In this document: positions 48,177 to 57,708 of the stretch, piece after piece
Layout: every line of letters starts with the position of its first letter
Position numbering within the stretch: position 1 is the first letter of the stretch
Assembly: GCF_021012795.1 (NCBI RefSeq)
Contig: NZ_VFYU01000015.1
Location: 143,148-207,147 of the forward strand
DNA length: 64,000 bases
Reading direction: 5' to 3'
DNA from: Psychrobacter sp. I-STPA10
Lineage (GTDB): Bacteria; Pseudomonadota; Gammaproteobacteria; Pseudomonadales; Moraxellaceae
Notes under the pieces: generated by a model
What the model saw: only the letters and a program-made list of their open reading frames with translations
Told to the model about the DNA's origin: nothing
Databases searched by the model: none
Program-made: the position numbers and the translations under genes

Positions 48177-48800
48177 TTATGATATGGCTGAGATTGCCGC
48201 TATCACTCGATTAGTGACACTTTGCACATCACCACTGGCATCAATGCGCTGAATACGCTCCGGATAGTGCTGCCACTGATGGTCATAACCTTGATGCACC
48301 CGATTAAAAAACGCCACCGCTTCTTGCTCAAAGCGATCAGCCGTACTGCGTTTGGCAGCACGCTGCATACCTTCTGCCACAGGTAAATCCAACCAAAGCG
48401 TACAATCAGGTAGCTTAGGGACAAACTGGGTGATTAAGCTTTGTATTTTGCTCAGTGTCTTCTTTTCTCCATAGCCACGACCAAACCCTTGATAGGCGAT
48501 ACTAGAATCAATAAAACGATCACAAATTACCCATTTTCCAGCTTCTAGTGCTGGCAAAATAACTGTATTTATATGATCGCAACGAGCCGCAAACATAAGC
48601 AACAACTCAGTATCATCATCAATCTGTGACTCAGGGGCTAATAGTAATTCTCGCAGTTTTTCTGCAAAAACAGAACCACCTGGCTCTCGAGTACGGATAA
48701 ATGTTTGACCTTGCTGCTGTAAATATTCACATAACTGAGTAATGGCAGTGGTCTTACCCACTCCTTCTGTGCCTTCAAAACTAATAAAACGGGCAGTCAT
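48177..48800 (-). CDS. tmk: Thymidylate kinase
   Basis: Phosphorylates dTMP to dTDP. The 207-residue product has the P-loop FISFEGTEGVGKTTAI, the DR(Y/F) motif CDRFIDSSIAYQGFGRG and the LWLDLPVAEGMQRAAKRSTADRFE lid. It lies 41 bases downstream of mltG, the same order as pabC-mltG-tmk in other gammaproteobacteria. Confidence 0.97.
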   Translation of the reverse strand: MTARFISFEGTEGVGKTTAITQLCEYLQQQGQTFIRTREPGGSVFAEKLRELLLAPESQIDDDTELLLMFAARCDHINTVILPALEAGKWVICDRFIDSSIAYQGFGRGYGEKKTLSKIQSLITQFVPKLPDCTLWLDLPVAEGMQRAAKRSTADRFEQEAVAFFNRVHQGYDHQWQHYPERIQRIDASGDVQSVTNRVIAAISAIS

Positions 48801-48841
48801 TTTGACTCCAGTAAATGATAATTTATAAATTTATTATTGCC

Positions 48842-50002
48842 TTACTGAGCACGTATCACTTTAAGATACGCTTGCACCGCTTGATTATGATCAGCTAAGT
48901 TATTGCTAAATTTATGTCCACCTGTTCCTGTCGCCACAAAATAAAGTGCGTCGCTATCAGCAGGGTGCAAGGCAGCTTCTATCGAAGCTTTTGATGGCAA
49001 CGCAATCGGGGTTGGCGGCAAACCATCAATTTGGTAAGTATTATAGGCAGTGGCTTCATCGATGTCTTTGCGGCGAATATTGCCATCATAACGCTCTCCC
49101 ATACCATAAATAATGGTAGGGTCAGTTTGTAAACGCATGCCTTTATTCAACCGATTAACAAATACCGCTGATACCAATGTACGCTCTTCAGGGACGCTGG
49201 TTTCTTTTTCAATAATGGATGCCATAATAAGGGCTTCATAGGGGGTTTTATAGGGCAATCCCTCAGCACGATTTGCCCATGCACTATCAAGTATGTTTTG
49301 TTGTGACTGATATAAATCTTGCAGTACCTGCTTATCTGTTGTGCCTTCACCATAGTGATACGTATCAGGCGTAAACCAGCCTTCTAAGTTATCACTAAAT
49401 TCACCTTGTGGTGTATCAGCAGCAATCCCTAAAGCTTGCTTTAAATTTGGCTTGGGGCTTCCATCTGCATCTAAAACCTGCAAATTAATGCCTTGAGTAT
49501 GTGCCAATGTTTGGTATAAATCTTTTGCTGTTTTTCCTTCGATAATCTGTACTTCTACCAAAGCCACCTTCTCCCCTGCTTGTAGTACTTTTAGCATTTG
49601 CGCAAAGCTTGGATTGGCAGGCATTTCATAAGTACCTGCATTTAAAGGCGCATTGATTTGGGTTTTAATATATATTTTGGCAAGAGTTGCAGAGAACAAA
49701 GGCACACCGCTTTGAAATGGTGCCAATAGCCCATAATAAGTTTGCCCCTGCTCTATCTGCATCTTTTGTGCAGGTTGCTCGATATGAGCAAATAGAGTCT
49801 GATAGGTCATCACCGCCAAAAACGCCAATATCAATCCAAACACCACAAGCAATTGATAACCTCGATTATAAAGTAAGGAGGTATCGTCTTTTTTATATTT
49901 TCGCGGTTTGGTCTCGCAGATTAAGGTACTGTCCTTTACTTCTACTTCTTTTTTTGGAGTTGAAGGTGTCGGCTCAGTTTGATGATTACTTAAATCGCTC
50001 AT
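48842..50002 (-). CDS. mltG: Endolytic peptidoglycan transglycosylase MltG (YceG)
   Basis: Membrane-anchored lytic transglycosylase thought to terminate glycan strands. The 386-residue protein has a ~50-residue hydrophilic cytoplasmic head and one membrane helix (about 50-70). A LysM-like part precedes the YceG catalytic domain, which has ASIIEKETSVPEERTLVSAV with the catalytic Glu, VFVNRLNKGMRLQTDPTIIYG, and PPTPIALPSKASIEAALHP. It is cotranscribed with tmk. Its usual upstream partner pabC is 1.7 kb away, beyond an inserted islet. Confidence 0.95.
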   Translation of the reverse strand: MSDLSNHQTEPTPSTPKKEVEVKDSTLICETKPRKYKKDDTSLLYNRGYQLLVVFGLILAFLAVMTYQTLFAHIEQPAQKMQIEQGQTYYGLLAPFQSGVPLFSATLAKIYIKTQINAPLNAGTYEMPANPSFAQMLKVLQAGEKVALVEVQIIEGKTAKDLYQTLAHTQGINLQVLDADGSPKPNLKQALGIAADTPQGEFSDNLEGWFTPDTYHYGEGTTDKQVLQDLYQSQQNILDSAWANRAEGLPYKTPYEALIMASIIEKETSVPEERTLVSAVFVNRLNKGMRLQTDPTIIYGMGERYDGNIRRKDIDEATAYNTYQIDGLPPTPIALPSKASIEAALHPADSDALYFVATGTGGHKFSNNLADHNQAVQAYLKVIRAQ

Positions 50003-50192
50003 ATAAAATCACAGCAAAAAATTTGCTAAAATCTAGCATTGAATGGCTAAGTTTTCAATGAGTTTTTCATGTGTCCCACTATCACTAAAGTAAATATACT
50101 TTGATATATACTAGAAAACATCAACTCAGTTTTTCTAAAACCACACCATAACAGCTTCACTTAAACCTCTAACAAAATAAGTTAACTTAATA

Positions 50193-50957
50193 ATGAATCT
50201 TAATTTTGACCAAAGTTTAGCGCAAAACTACCGCTCTGCTACACAAATTATTCGTGTATTAAGTGAAGCATGGGTAACAGAAAATGGCTATTGCCCTAAT
50301 TGTGGCAATATGCCATTAAATGGGTTTGCAAACAATCAACCTGTTGCTGATTTTTATTGCCAACAGTGTCATGAACAATATGAACTCAAAAGCAAAAAGG
50401 CAAAATTAAGCCATATCATCAATGATGGGGCGTATGACACCATGATTGAACGTATCACCGCTGATAATAACCCTAATTTTTTATTTTTGACCTATTCACC
50501 ACAATTCTATGTCAATAATTTTTTGATTATTCCAAAACATTTTTTTTCTACCGATATGATTGTTAAACGTAAACCTTTATCTGCTAAGGCAAAACGTGCT
50601 GGATGGATTGGCTGCCATATAGATTTAAGAAAAGTACCTGAAAATGGCAAAGTATTTTTAGTAAAAAATCAACAAGTTATCAGTAAAATTCAGGTGCAAA
50701 ACCAATTTAAAAAAACACTATTTTTACGGCAACAAAAGCCAACAGTGAAAGGTTGGACATTAGACGTATGGCAGTGTGTTGACAAATTACCCGAGACATT
50801 TAATCTATCACAAGTATATGATTTTGCAGACTATCTATCAATAAAACATCCTGATAATCATCATATTAAGGATAAAATACGCCAGCAACTACAGTGCTTA
50901 CGCGACCATGATATTATTGAGTTTTTAGGGAAAGGAAGATATAAAAAGAAACAATAA
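50193..50957 (+). CDS. dpnI: DpnI-type methyl-directed restriction endonuclease (cuts G-methyl-ATC)
   Basis: Recognisable as a DpnI homologue over its full 254 residues. The PD-(D/E)xK centre is D53 in PVADFYC with E64 and K66 in YELKSKK. The zinc site uses C34, C37, C56 and C59. Family-typical blocks are INDGAYDTMIERITADNNPNFLF, then KRAGWIGCHIDL and the C-terminal winged-helix segment NHHIKDKIRQQLQCLRDHDIIEF. DpnI cleaves GATC only when the adenine is methylated, so no partner methylase is needed and none is present. It is AT-rich compared with neighbours and is the only plus-strand gene among minus-strand ones, consistent with horizontal acquisition. Confidence 0.95.
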   Translation: MNLNFDQSLAQNYRSATQIIRVLSEAWVTENGYCPNCGNMPLNGFANNQPVADFYCQQCHEQYELKSKKAKLSHIINDGAYDTMIERITADNNPNFLFLTYSPQFYVNNFLIIPKHFFSTDMIVKRKPLSAKAKRAGWIGCHIDLRKVPENGKVFLVKNQQVISKIQVQNQFKKTLFLRQQKPTVKGWTLDVWQCVDKLPETFNLSQVYDFADYLSIKHPDNHHIKDKIRQQLQCLRDHDIIEFLGKGRYKKKQ

Positions 50958-51006
50958 AAACAAGTATTTTGACAAATCAGATACGCATACAAAAATTTAA
51001 ACTTTT

Positions 51007-51495
51007 TTAAAATAATGTTAGATTTTCCCAAAGAGGCAATCTATAACTGGCAACCACACGTTGATGGTAAAGATGTGGTAGATACTCATCATCTATTTCA
51101 TCATTTATTTTAAAAAAATGTTGCTCATCATGATAGGCAACCAAGCGATTTTTAATACTATTATGCCATTGCCATAACATAGTCCAAGCATGATGAACTG
51201 GCTTAGTAAATGCTTGAGAACGGACTGTCAAAGAACAATATACGGTTTCTTTAGGAGTAATATACACCCCTTGCTCTTTAACTTCTATTGCATTAGCTGC
51301 ATATTCATATACTCCGCCATAAGCTATAAATTTTCTAAACTCAGAGAAGTAAATGACACCCACTGCTTGTGTTGTCCAACCATCAATATGCACCATTTCA
51401 TTTGGCATTTTTTTAGCTTGTTTACATAAGTCATCAAACACCCGATATTGACGGTATAGAAGCGGCAAGTGTGTATCTAGATATATTGTAGTCAT
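51007..51495 (-). CDS. Unknown protein next to dpnI
   Basis: Not recognised. A 162-residue soluble protein, rich in Tyr, Trp and His (DTHLPLLYRQYRVFDDLCKQ, HAWTMLWQWHNSIKNRLVAY, YLPHLYHQRVVASYRLPLWE), with no membrane helix or signal peptide. It is convergent with dpnI, 49 bases apart, and both lie in the gap between pabC and mltG. Base composition is AT-rich like dpnI. It does not resemble the DpnD protein of the pneumococcal DpnI cassette as I remember it. Co-acquisition with dpnI is inference from position. Confidence 0.7.
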   Translation of the reverse strand: MTTIYLDTHLPLLYRQYRVFDDLCKQAKKMPNEMVHIDGWTTQAVGVIYFSEFRKFIAYGGVYEYAANAIEVKEQGVYITPKETVYCSLTVRSQAFTKPVHHAWTMLWQWHNSIKNRLVAYHDEQHFFKINDEIDDEYLPHLYHQRVVASYRLPLWENLTLF

Positions 51496-51666
51496 TATTA
51501 ATTTATATTTAGAAAAATAATTTAAAAAAATTATTGATCAAAACACACACACATACAATCCCCATTTACAATAATAGATCAATTATCTTAGATTGTGGAT
51601 TATATAGCAGGCTTAAAAAGATTGATTGACTGATGCGAGTGTGAAACGAGTCTTTTTATATTCTGA

Positions 51667-52683
51667 TTAATATAAATCCATCACGGTTTGATTTGGTAAT
51701 ACCAACTCTCCAACAGGCATCACACCACGCACCGCATTACAAAAAAACATCGATGACAACTTTGGCAAGTCTAAATCGTGTAAACGTCGTTCTATTACAG
51801 CAGTTGTTGTCACTTTGAGCTTATCTATGATCACTTGACGCATCACTCCATTGACCCCCGAGCGATCAATCGGTGGTGTATACCATTGCTCGTTTTTATC
51901 ATCTACACCATCATTGAGTTGATAAAACACATTACTCATCGTACCCTCTACCCACTGCCCCGATACATCTTTTACTAACCCTTCGGTGATAGCAAATCTT
52001 GGCTGTGTGGCTGTTAAATCTGTTGCTATCAGCTGTGCTTTTCTCTGCTGTAGCTCAGCGGCAGCCATCACATTATCAAGCCGATTGAGTGTTTTTAAGC
52101 CAGCAAGATGCGCTGGAGTACAACCAATTTGTGTGGATAATGACAAAGCAGTGATGGGGGCAGCAATGGGAATAGAAACTGATAATAAAGAGGGTAAGAA
52201 CAACGAGTATAAAAAAGGATTGGATGCGGTTGATGACTCAGACTCAGATATCGTAATCGGCGGTGTTTGCAACACACCCAACCAAATATCAGCTTGATTG
52301 GCTTGGGTATCTGTGACAAACCCATAGCCTCGAATGGCTTGGTTTTGACGAGTTACAATGATTTTGATCATACCATGATCAATCTGCTGTGCGTATTTTT
52401 CTACTTGTTGCCACAAATTGGCTAATTGAACAGCATCTAAGTTTATCTGCAATGCGGCAGCATGATGTTTGATGCGCTGCTGATGATAAGACTGCCACTG
52501 TATCTGTCCTACCCGCACTCCTGTGGTGGTAAAAAAACCATCACCATAGGCGATGGCTCGATGACTTGGTGATAACCCAGCAATGGGTTGTGGCACATCT
52601 TTGCGATCAGAAGACACCACATACCACTGCATACCTTGTGATGCCATTGGGTTGGATAAAAATGGTGAAAGATTGGCTGGCAT
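51667..52683 (-). CDS. pabC: Aminodeoxychorismate lyase (class IV PLP aminotransferase fold)
   Basis: Releases p-aminobenzoate and pyruvate in folate synthesis. The 338-residue product has HRAIAYGDGFFTTTGV, the PLP Lys in GLKTLNRLDNVMAA, GLVKDVSGQWVEGTMSNVFYQLND and the terminal FFCNAVRGVMPV. The first Met is followed by two others at residues 13 and 18; MQWYVVSSD at 18 would be closer to the usual start. It lies 18 bases downstream of a lipoprotein gene and would normally abut mltG. Confidence 0.92.
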   Translation of the reverse strand: MPANLSPFLSNPMASQGMQWYVVSSDRKDVPQPIAGLSPSHRAIAYGDGFFTTTGVRVGQIQWQSYHQQRIKHHAAALQINLDAVQLANLWQQVEKYAQQIDHGMIKIIVTRQNQAIRGYGFVTDTQANQADIWLGVLQTPPITISESESSTASNPFLYSLFLPSLLSVSIPIAAPITALSLSTQIGCTPAHLAGLKTLNRLDNVMAAAELQQRKAQLIATDLTATQPRFAITEGLVKDVSGQWVEGTMSNVFYQLNDGVDDKNEQWYTPPIDRSGVNGVMRQVIIDKLKVTTTAVIERRLHDLDLPKLSSMFFCNAVRGVMPVGELVLPNQTVMDLY

Positions 52684-52701
52684 TATCTAAACCATGTCAT
52701 T

Positions 52702-53478
52702 TTATTTTGCAAGAATGATCATACAACTATAAAACTCACACTTTGCCAACTCTACTTTTTTACCACCCACTGTTTTATTCTTGATTATCTGTCCAGTGAG
52801 TATGTTAGCCACCAAACTTGTGCCTTCTGCACCCATCAAATTATTGGCAATTTGATATACCTTTTTGGCGTGCTCAATACTGCTCTGTTTTTCAGCATCT
52901 GAATCGGTAGGATTGGCATAATACCAACCAAACTCTAAATATTGTTGTGAGTCAATGATATCCAAATAAGGCTGACCCTCATTCATAAAGCGATATTTAA
53001 TCGCAGGGTTACTGGTGTAATCAAGGCTATTTTTATCACTATTCACCACTGAACCCAAGGCTTGTTGAATCTTTTTAAGCTCATTCACCTCATAACGCTC
53101 ATCACTGCCTACCTGCCAATTATTAACATCATAACTCACAGGTACATCTTGCTCTTCTTGATTATTAACCGCACTATTGCTATCAATGCTTGGTGACTGC
53201 TGTGATTGTGTGACTGCAACCGCATTATCGTCACCCTGACTTTCAGCATCACTACCATCTTTAGTGACCTGCGCAGCCGCGTCAGTATTTGTATCATTTG
53301 TATCACTGTTTTTTGGATCACAAGCAGTCAGGCTCAAAATACCCATACCTATCATCATCGCCAGTGCTATGGGATGAGACCGTACTAATGAGTGTTGCCC
53401 ATACTGCTCTTGTTTTTGTTGGACTGATTGGCTTATATGATTGTGCTGTTGGATGGTGGAAGTTGACTGTATTGCCAT
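52702..53478 (-). CDS. Putative lipoprotein
   Basis: Not recognised beyond its export signal. The 258-residue precursor has a 36-residue polar, Gln/His-rich head, a hydrophobic helix and a lipobox LTAC (HPIALAMMIGMGILSLTAC). An Asp/Ser/Asn-rich linker of about 70 residues follows. The folded part begins near YDVNNWQVGSDERYEV, has several Tyr/Asn/Lys-rich strands, and ends VELAKCEFYSCMIILAK with two cysteines that may pair. The head before the signal helix is unusually long. It is immediately upstream of pabC. Confidence 0.7.
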   Translation of the reverse strand: MAIQSTSTIQQHNHISQSVQQKQEQYGQHSLVRSHPIALAMMIGMGILSLTACDPKNSDTNDTNTDAAAQVTKDGSDAESQGDDNAVAVTQSQQSPSIDSNSAVNNQEEQDVPVSYDVNNWQVGSDERYEVNELKKIQQALGSVVNSDKNSLDYTSNPAIKYRFMNEGQPYLDIIDSQQYLEFGWYYANPTDSDAEKQSSIEHAKKVYQIANNLMGAEGTSLVANILTGQIIKNKTVGGKKVELAKCEFYSCMIILAK

Positions 53479-53795
53479 AATAAATCTCTACCTATTTGCT
53501 AAAATGACTTAATACCATCTCAGTGGGTTTTTAAACTGCGTACAATTTTCTTGCTAGTGTAACTAAGTCCTATTACTTTGACCAGTGTTTGTGCATACTG
53601 ATGATGATAAAAACTTGCTGCTGTCTCACAAACCAACAGTAAATTTGTTGTATCCTCTTACCTCATTGTTGTTTATGATTCATCTGGTACTATCCATCTA
53701 TGAATATGGCTCGTGAGCCGTATTCATATAGTAATTAAGCATAGTAATTAAGCACGACTCGTTGGTAGTTTATACATTTTATGAGGAGTCTTTGA
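53479..53795. other. aroE upstream region
   Basis: Noncoding between the divergent lipoprotein gene and aroE. It holds the palindrome described separately, followed by two copies of ATAGTAATTAAGC in tandem. An ATGAGGAGTC stretch gives the aroE ribosome site. Confidence 0.5.
53699..53728. promoter_or_regulatory. 30-base palindrome upstream of aroE
   Basis: The two 15-base halves (TATGAATATGGCTCG and TGAGCCGTATTCATA) match as an inverted repeat at 13 of 15 positions, with no loop. No T-run follows. This could be a dimeric repressor operator or a hairpin; no protein is identified. Confidence 0.5.
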
Positions 53796-54617
53796 ATGAC
53801 CCAACATTTTATCGTTATTGGCAACCCCATTGCCCACAGTAAATCCCCTGATATTCATGCAGATTTTGCCAAGCAAGTTGGCTTAGACATTCGTTATGCT
53901 CGCCAATACTGCCCTGACAATCAAGACAGCTTTATCGCTGTGGTTGAAGCATTTTTTGCAGGTGGTGGTGTGGGAGCAAATGTCACAGTACCATTTAAGC
54001 AAATGGCTTATGAGTTATGTGAGCAACGTGGGGGATTATCACAACATGCCCAAGTTGCTGGGGCGGTGAATACTTTAATGCAAAAAGAGGGACACCTCTA
54101 TGGTGATAACACCGATGGTCAAGGTTTGGTGAATCACATACAACAGCTAGGCTGGCAATTAGATACAGCAAAAGTTGCTATTATTGGTGCAGGTGGCGCA
54201 GCTCGTGGGGTAATTTTGCCACTAATACAAGCAGGTATAAGTCAGTTAACCCTTGCTAATCGTACTTTAGACAAAGCCACCACTTTGCTACAACAATTGC
54301 GCCAAGCAGATACACAAATTGCCAATGCTAAAACACAAGTATGCGCCATTAATGAGTTAACAGGGCATTTTGATGTGATTATCAATGCCACCTCTATTGG
54401 ACTATCAGGCGAAAAACTGCCACTACAAAATAGCCTAACTTGTGTTTATGCTTATGACATGATGTATGGGCGTGAACTGCCTTTTTTACAGCATTTTGCT
54501 AAGCAAGATAGCCAAATATCAGATGGTTATGGCATGTTAATCGGACAAGCCGCTTTAAGTTTTGAGCTGTGGACAGGGCAGCAACCAACAACGGCAGCGG
54601 CGGCTTTTATGGATTGA
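53796..54617 (+). CDS. aroE: Shikimate dehydrogenase
   Basis: NADPH-dependent reduction of 3-dehydroshikimate. The 273-residue protein has FIVIGNPIAHSKSPDIH, GANVTVPFK with the catalytic Lys, the DNTDGQGLV motif with the catalytic Asp, the nucleotide loop IIGAGGAARGV, and NATSIGLSGE. A terminal GYGMLIGQAALSFELWTG completes the fold. It is monocistronic. Confidence 0.97.
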   Translation: MTQHFIVIGNPIAHSKSPDIHADFAKQVGLDIRYARQYCPDNQDSFIAVVEAFFAGGGVGANVTVPFKQMAYELCEQRGGLSQHAQVAGAVNTLMQKEGHLYGDNTDGQGLVNHIQQLGWQLDTAKVAIIGAGGAARGVILPLIQAGISQLTLANRTLDKATTLLQQLRQADTQIANAKTQVCAINELTGHFDVIINATSIGLSGEKLPLQNSLTCVYAYDMMYGRELPFLQHFAKQDSQISDGYGMLIGQAALSFELWTGQQPTTAAAAFMD

Positions 54618-54875
54618 TGGATAAATCCGTAGGCATACAACCAATAAATAAAAGATTAAAAACAAATGTTAACTCATGAATAATAATTATATATCATGTC
54701 TTATTTTATAGATTTTGTTTATAATTAAAATCATCAATAAGTCATCTTAATGGCTATGTATTTTATGACTATTTCTGATTTTCTAATCATTACTTAGGTT
54801 CATTTTCTTAGTAAATTTTATGACTTCATCTTTCATTTTGCTCAACTTTAGCAACTCTATAACAAGGATAAAAAT

Positions 54876-56696
54876 ATGCTGACTTATAAAGCGCCCCTCC
54901 GTGATATTAAATTTTTAATCAATGATGTGTTTGATTTTCAAAATCATTATAAAGATTTAGACAATGGGGCGAATGCTGACCCCGAAACTGTCGATATGAT
55001 ATTGCAAAGTTTTGCCGATTTTGCCGAAAATGTGCTTGCACCCCTCTATCAAGATGCTGATGCAGAAGGCTGTCACTTTAAAGATGGCGAAGTCACCACC
55101 CCAAAAGGCTTTAAAGAAGCCTATGAACAATTTGTTGAAGGTGGTTGGCAAGGTATCTCATATCCTGAGCAGTATGGCGGTATGAACTTACCGATGTCTT
55201 TAAATTTGATTAAGTCTGAAATGATGGGCACCGCAAACTGGCCGTGGGCGATGTATCCTGGGCTATCTACTGGTTGTATCAACACCATGTTGCAATATGG
55301 TACGGACGAGCAAAAAGCCATTTATCTACCCAAACTGGTCGAAGGTACTTGGTCAGGTACAATGTGTCTAACTGAGCCCCAGTGTGGCACAGATTTGGGA
55401 CAAGTAAAAACCAAAGCTGAACCACAAGAAGATGGTACCTACAAAATCAATGGTACAAAAATCTTTATCTCTAGTGGTGAGCATGATTTAACCGAAAACA
55501 TCATTCATATTGTGCTTGCCCGCCTGCCAAATGCCCCTGAAGGCACACGTGGTATTTCACTATTTATCGTACCGAAGTTTGTGCCTACCGAAGAGGGTGA
55601 AGTAGGTGAACGTAATGGTGTCACTTGTGGCTCTATCGAGCATAAAATGGGTATTAGCTCCTCTTCTACCTGTGTACTCAATTTTGATGCGGCAACAGGG
55701 TATCTGATTGGTGAGCCAAATAAAGGCTTAAAAGCAATGTTTACCTTTATGAATACGGCACGTATTGGTACAGGTATTCAAGGATTGGCACATGCGGAGC
55801 TGTCATTTCAAAATGCGCTGCCCTATGCCAAAGAACGTCGTTCTATGCGTGCATTATCAGGTACAAAAGAGCCGAAAAAGGTTGCCGATGCCATCATCAA
55901 CCATGCCGATGTGCGCCGTATGTTATTAACTCAAAAGGCATTTGCTGAAGGTGGTCGCTCAATGATTTATCATGCCGCTCGCTATGCAGATAAAATGGCG
56001 CAAGCGGTGGCAAAAGGTGACGATGCAGAATTTGAAAAGTGGGACGATAAACTTGGATTTTACACTCCTATTATCAAAGGATTTTTAACCGAGCTTGGCA
56101 TCGAAGCTGCCAAACATGGTCAGCAAGTATTTGGTGGTCATGGCTATATCAAAGAGTGGGGCATGGAGCTAATCGCTCGTGATGCTCGCATTGCTACCAT
56201 GTACGAAGGGACTACTGGTGTACAAGCCCTTGATTTACTAGGACGCAAAGTCATCTTGCAATCTAAAGGCAAAGCAGTACGTGACTATACCGCTAGTATC
56301 ATGAAGTGGTGCGGTGAATATGCACTGGATAAAGACATGCGTAAATTCGTTTGGGTACTCACCAAACTGTGTGCAGAATGGAATACACTGACTGTACGCT
56401 TAATGCTGATGGCACGTAAAGACCGTGAAATCATCTCTGCTGCTTCTGAGGACTTTTTGATGTACTCAGGCTATGTGATGATGGGCTATCACTGGGCACG
56501 TATGGCTGCCATTGCCTATGACCGCTTAGAAAATGGTGGTACAGAAGCACCCGAATTTTATAAAGCCAAAGTACAAACTGCCGAGTTTTTCTTTGACAAA
56601 ATCTTACCACGTACTTCAGGTCATGCTGAAAGTATGGTCACGCCCAGTGAAGTGATGACTGCCATGGATATTGATAGCTTTGCATTTTTAGATTAA
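54876..56696 (+). CDS. Acyl-CoA dehydrogenase, 600-residue type
   Basis: FAD-dependent oxidation of acyl-CoA at the alpha-beta position. The 606-residue product has the long-family head (YKAPLRDIKFLINDVFDF), CLTEPQCGTDLGQVKTKA, KIFISSGEHDL, KMGISSSSTC, and QVFGGHGYIKEWGMELIARDARIATMYEGTTGVQALDLLGRK in its usual order. A C-terminal extension (about residues 470-606) is typical of the subgroup that includes 3-methylmercaptopropionyl-CoA dehydrogenase. The chain length of its substrate cannot be told from sequence. It has its own terminator. Confidence 0.92.
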   Translation: MLTYKAPLRDIKFLINDVFDFQNHYKDLDNGANADPETVDMILQSFADFAENVLAPLYQDADAEGCHFKDGEVTTPKGFKEAYEQFVEGGWQGISYPEQYGGMNLPMSLNLIKSEMMGTANWPWAMYPGLSTGCINTMLQYGTDEQKAIYLPKLVEGTWSGTMCLTEPQCGTDLGQVKTKAEPQEDGTYKINGTKIFISSGEHDLTENIIHIVLARLPNAPEGTRGISLFIVPKFVPTEEGEVGERNGVTCGSIEHKMGISSSSTCVLNFDAATGYLIGEPNKGLKAMFTFMNTARIGTGIQGLAHAELSFQNALPYAKERRSMRALSGTKEPKKVADAIINHADVRRMLLTQKAFAEGGRSMIYHAARYADKMAQAVAKGDDAEFEKWDDKLGFYTPIIKGFLTELGIEAAKHGQQVFGGHGYIKEWGMELIARDARIATMYEGTTGVQALDLLGRKVILQSKGKAVRDYTASIMKWCGEYALDKDMRKFVWVLTKLCAEWNTLTVRLMLMARKDREIISAASEDFLMYSGYVMMGYHWARMAAIAYDRLENGGTEAPEFYKAKVQTAEFFFDKILPRTSGHAESMVTPSEVMTAMDIDSFAFLD

Positions 56697-56750
56697 TCTT
56701 ATCAATCTGTCACTATCTCGTAAGCTATTAATACTTCTCAAAAACACGAT

Positions 56751-56778
56751 AAAAAGCGTTCATCATGAACGCTTTTTA
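56751..56778 (+). terminator. Terminator after the acyl-CoA dehydrogenase gene
   Basis: AAAAAGCGTTCAT pairs perfectly with ATGAACGCTTTTT around a two-base centre, giving a 13-bp stem with A and T flanks, 55 bases past the stop. Confidence 0.93.
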
Positions 56779-56998
56779 TTTGTCTAATGGCTTATCCTAA
56801 AATCTATAAACCCTCTATAAATCAAGATAATAAATCAAGACAACAGCATAGCCGTTTCATCTTTCTTTGGCTATACTTAATAGCAAAAGTGTATAACAGA
56901 TATGGTCAACCATCACAATCAGGCGTATGATAGGATAATATCAAACCTAAATATCATATCTCATCATTATTATTAGGAATTATTAGGAGCTAGGAGCG

Positions 56999-57592
56999 AT
57001 GATTATGCGACTCACCCCGATAGTATTTATCGCTTTGTGCACTGCGGTTGGCAGCCTCACTGGCTGTGAAAAACCTTCACATAATCCCAATATATTATAT
57101 TCTGAAAATCACGAAGACCCCATCAAACAACTAGAAACAGAAACCGTTATTGCAGACCGTGATTTTGCTTATAAACAGACATTTTATGTGCCAATTTATT
57201 CAGATATTTATGTCGATGAGGACAACACCAAAGTATTGCTGTCTGCAACCTTGAGTATTCGCAATACCAGCCTAATAGACAGCCTTTATGTCACCAAAAT
57301 TGACTATTACAATACCAAAGGTGATTTTGTACGCCCCTACCTTGATAAATCCATCGAGCTACCGCCCATGGGTACACTCAATTATATTGTCGAAAAAATG
57401 GACGATACTGGCGGTTCAGGGGCAAACTTTGTGGTGAATATCGAAGCAGATAAAGATGATACGCCACCGATGATTGAAGCGATTATGGTTGGTAGCTTTA
57501 GCAATAAAGGGCTGGCATTTAAGACCGATGCCGTTCCCATACCCAATCCATCGCTAAAACCAGCCCAATCAACAAATACCAGTAGCAACTGA
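56999..57592 (+). CDS. DUF3124 family lipoprotein
   Basis: A 197-residue precursor with signal helix and lipobox (CTAVGSLTGCEK), hence a likely outer- or inner-membrane lipoprotein. The domain shows the DUF3124 pattern FYVPIYSDIYVDEDNTKVLL, then SATLSIRNTS, IDYYNTKGDFVRPYLDK, and GGSGANFVVNIEAD, ending PMIEAIMVGSFSNKGLAF. The function of the family is unknown. The start is ATGATTATG after a TAGGAG site, and the second ATG is equally possible. It precedes another small exported protein by 116 bases. Confidence 0.87.
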   Translation: MIMRLTPIVFIALCTAVGSLTGCEKPSHNPNILYSENHEDPIKQLETETVIADRDFAYKQTFYVPIYSDIYVDEDNTKVLLSATLSIRNTSLIDSLYVTKIDYYNTKGDFVRPYLDKSIELPPMGTLNYIVEKMDDTGGSGANFVVNIEADKDDTPPMIEAIMVGSFSNKGLAFKTDAVPIPNPSLKPAQSTNTSSN

Positions 57593-57708
57593 CAATTCAA
57601 AGATATCAGTCGTAAATTAAGGTTGGGATATCGCTACAATATCCTTGAACAACGTATCCCTGAACAACGAAACGCTACAAAGTAAAAGTAAAAGCGGTGG
57701 AATAAAAA

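Noticed and set aside
50193..51495. dpnI plus neighbour as a complete restriction-modification system
   Set aside because: No methyltransferase motifs are present in either gene, and the enzyme type does not require one.
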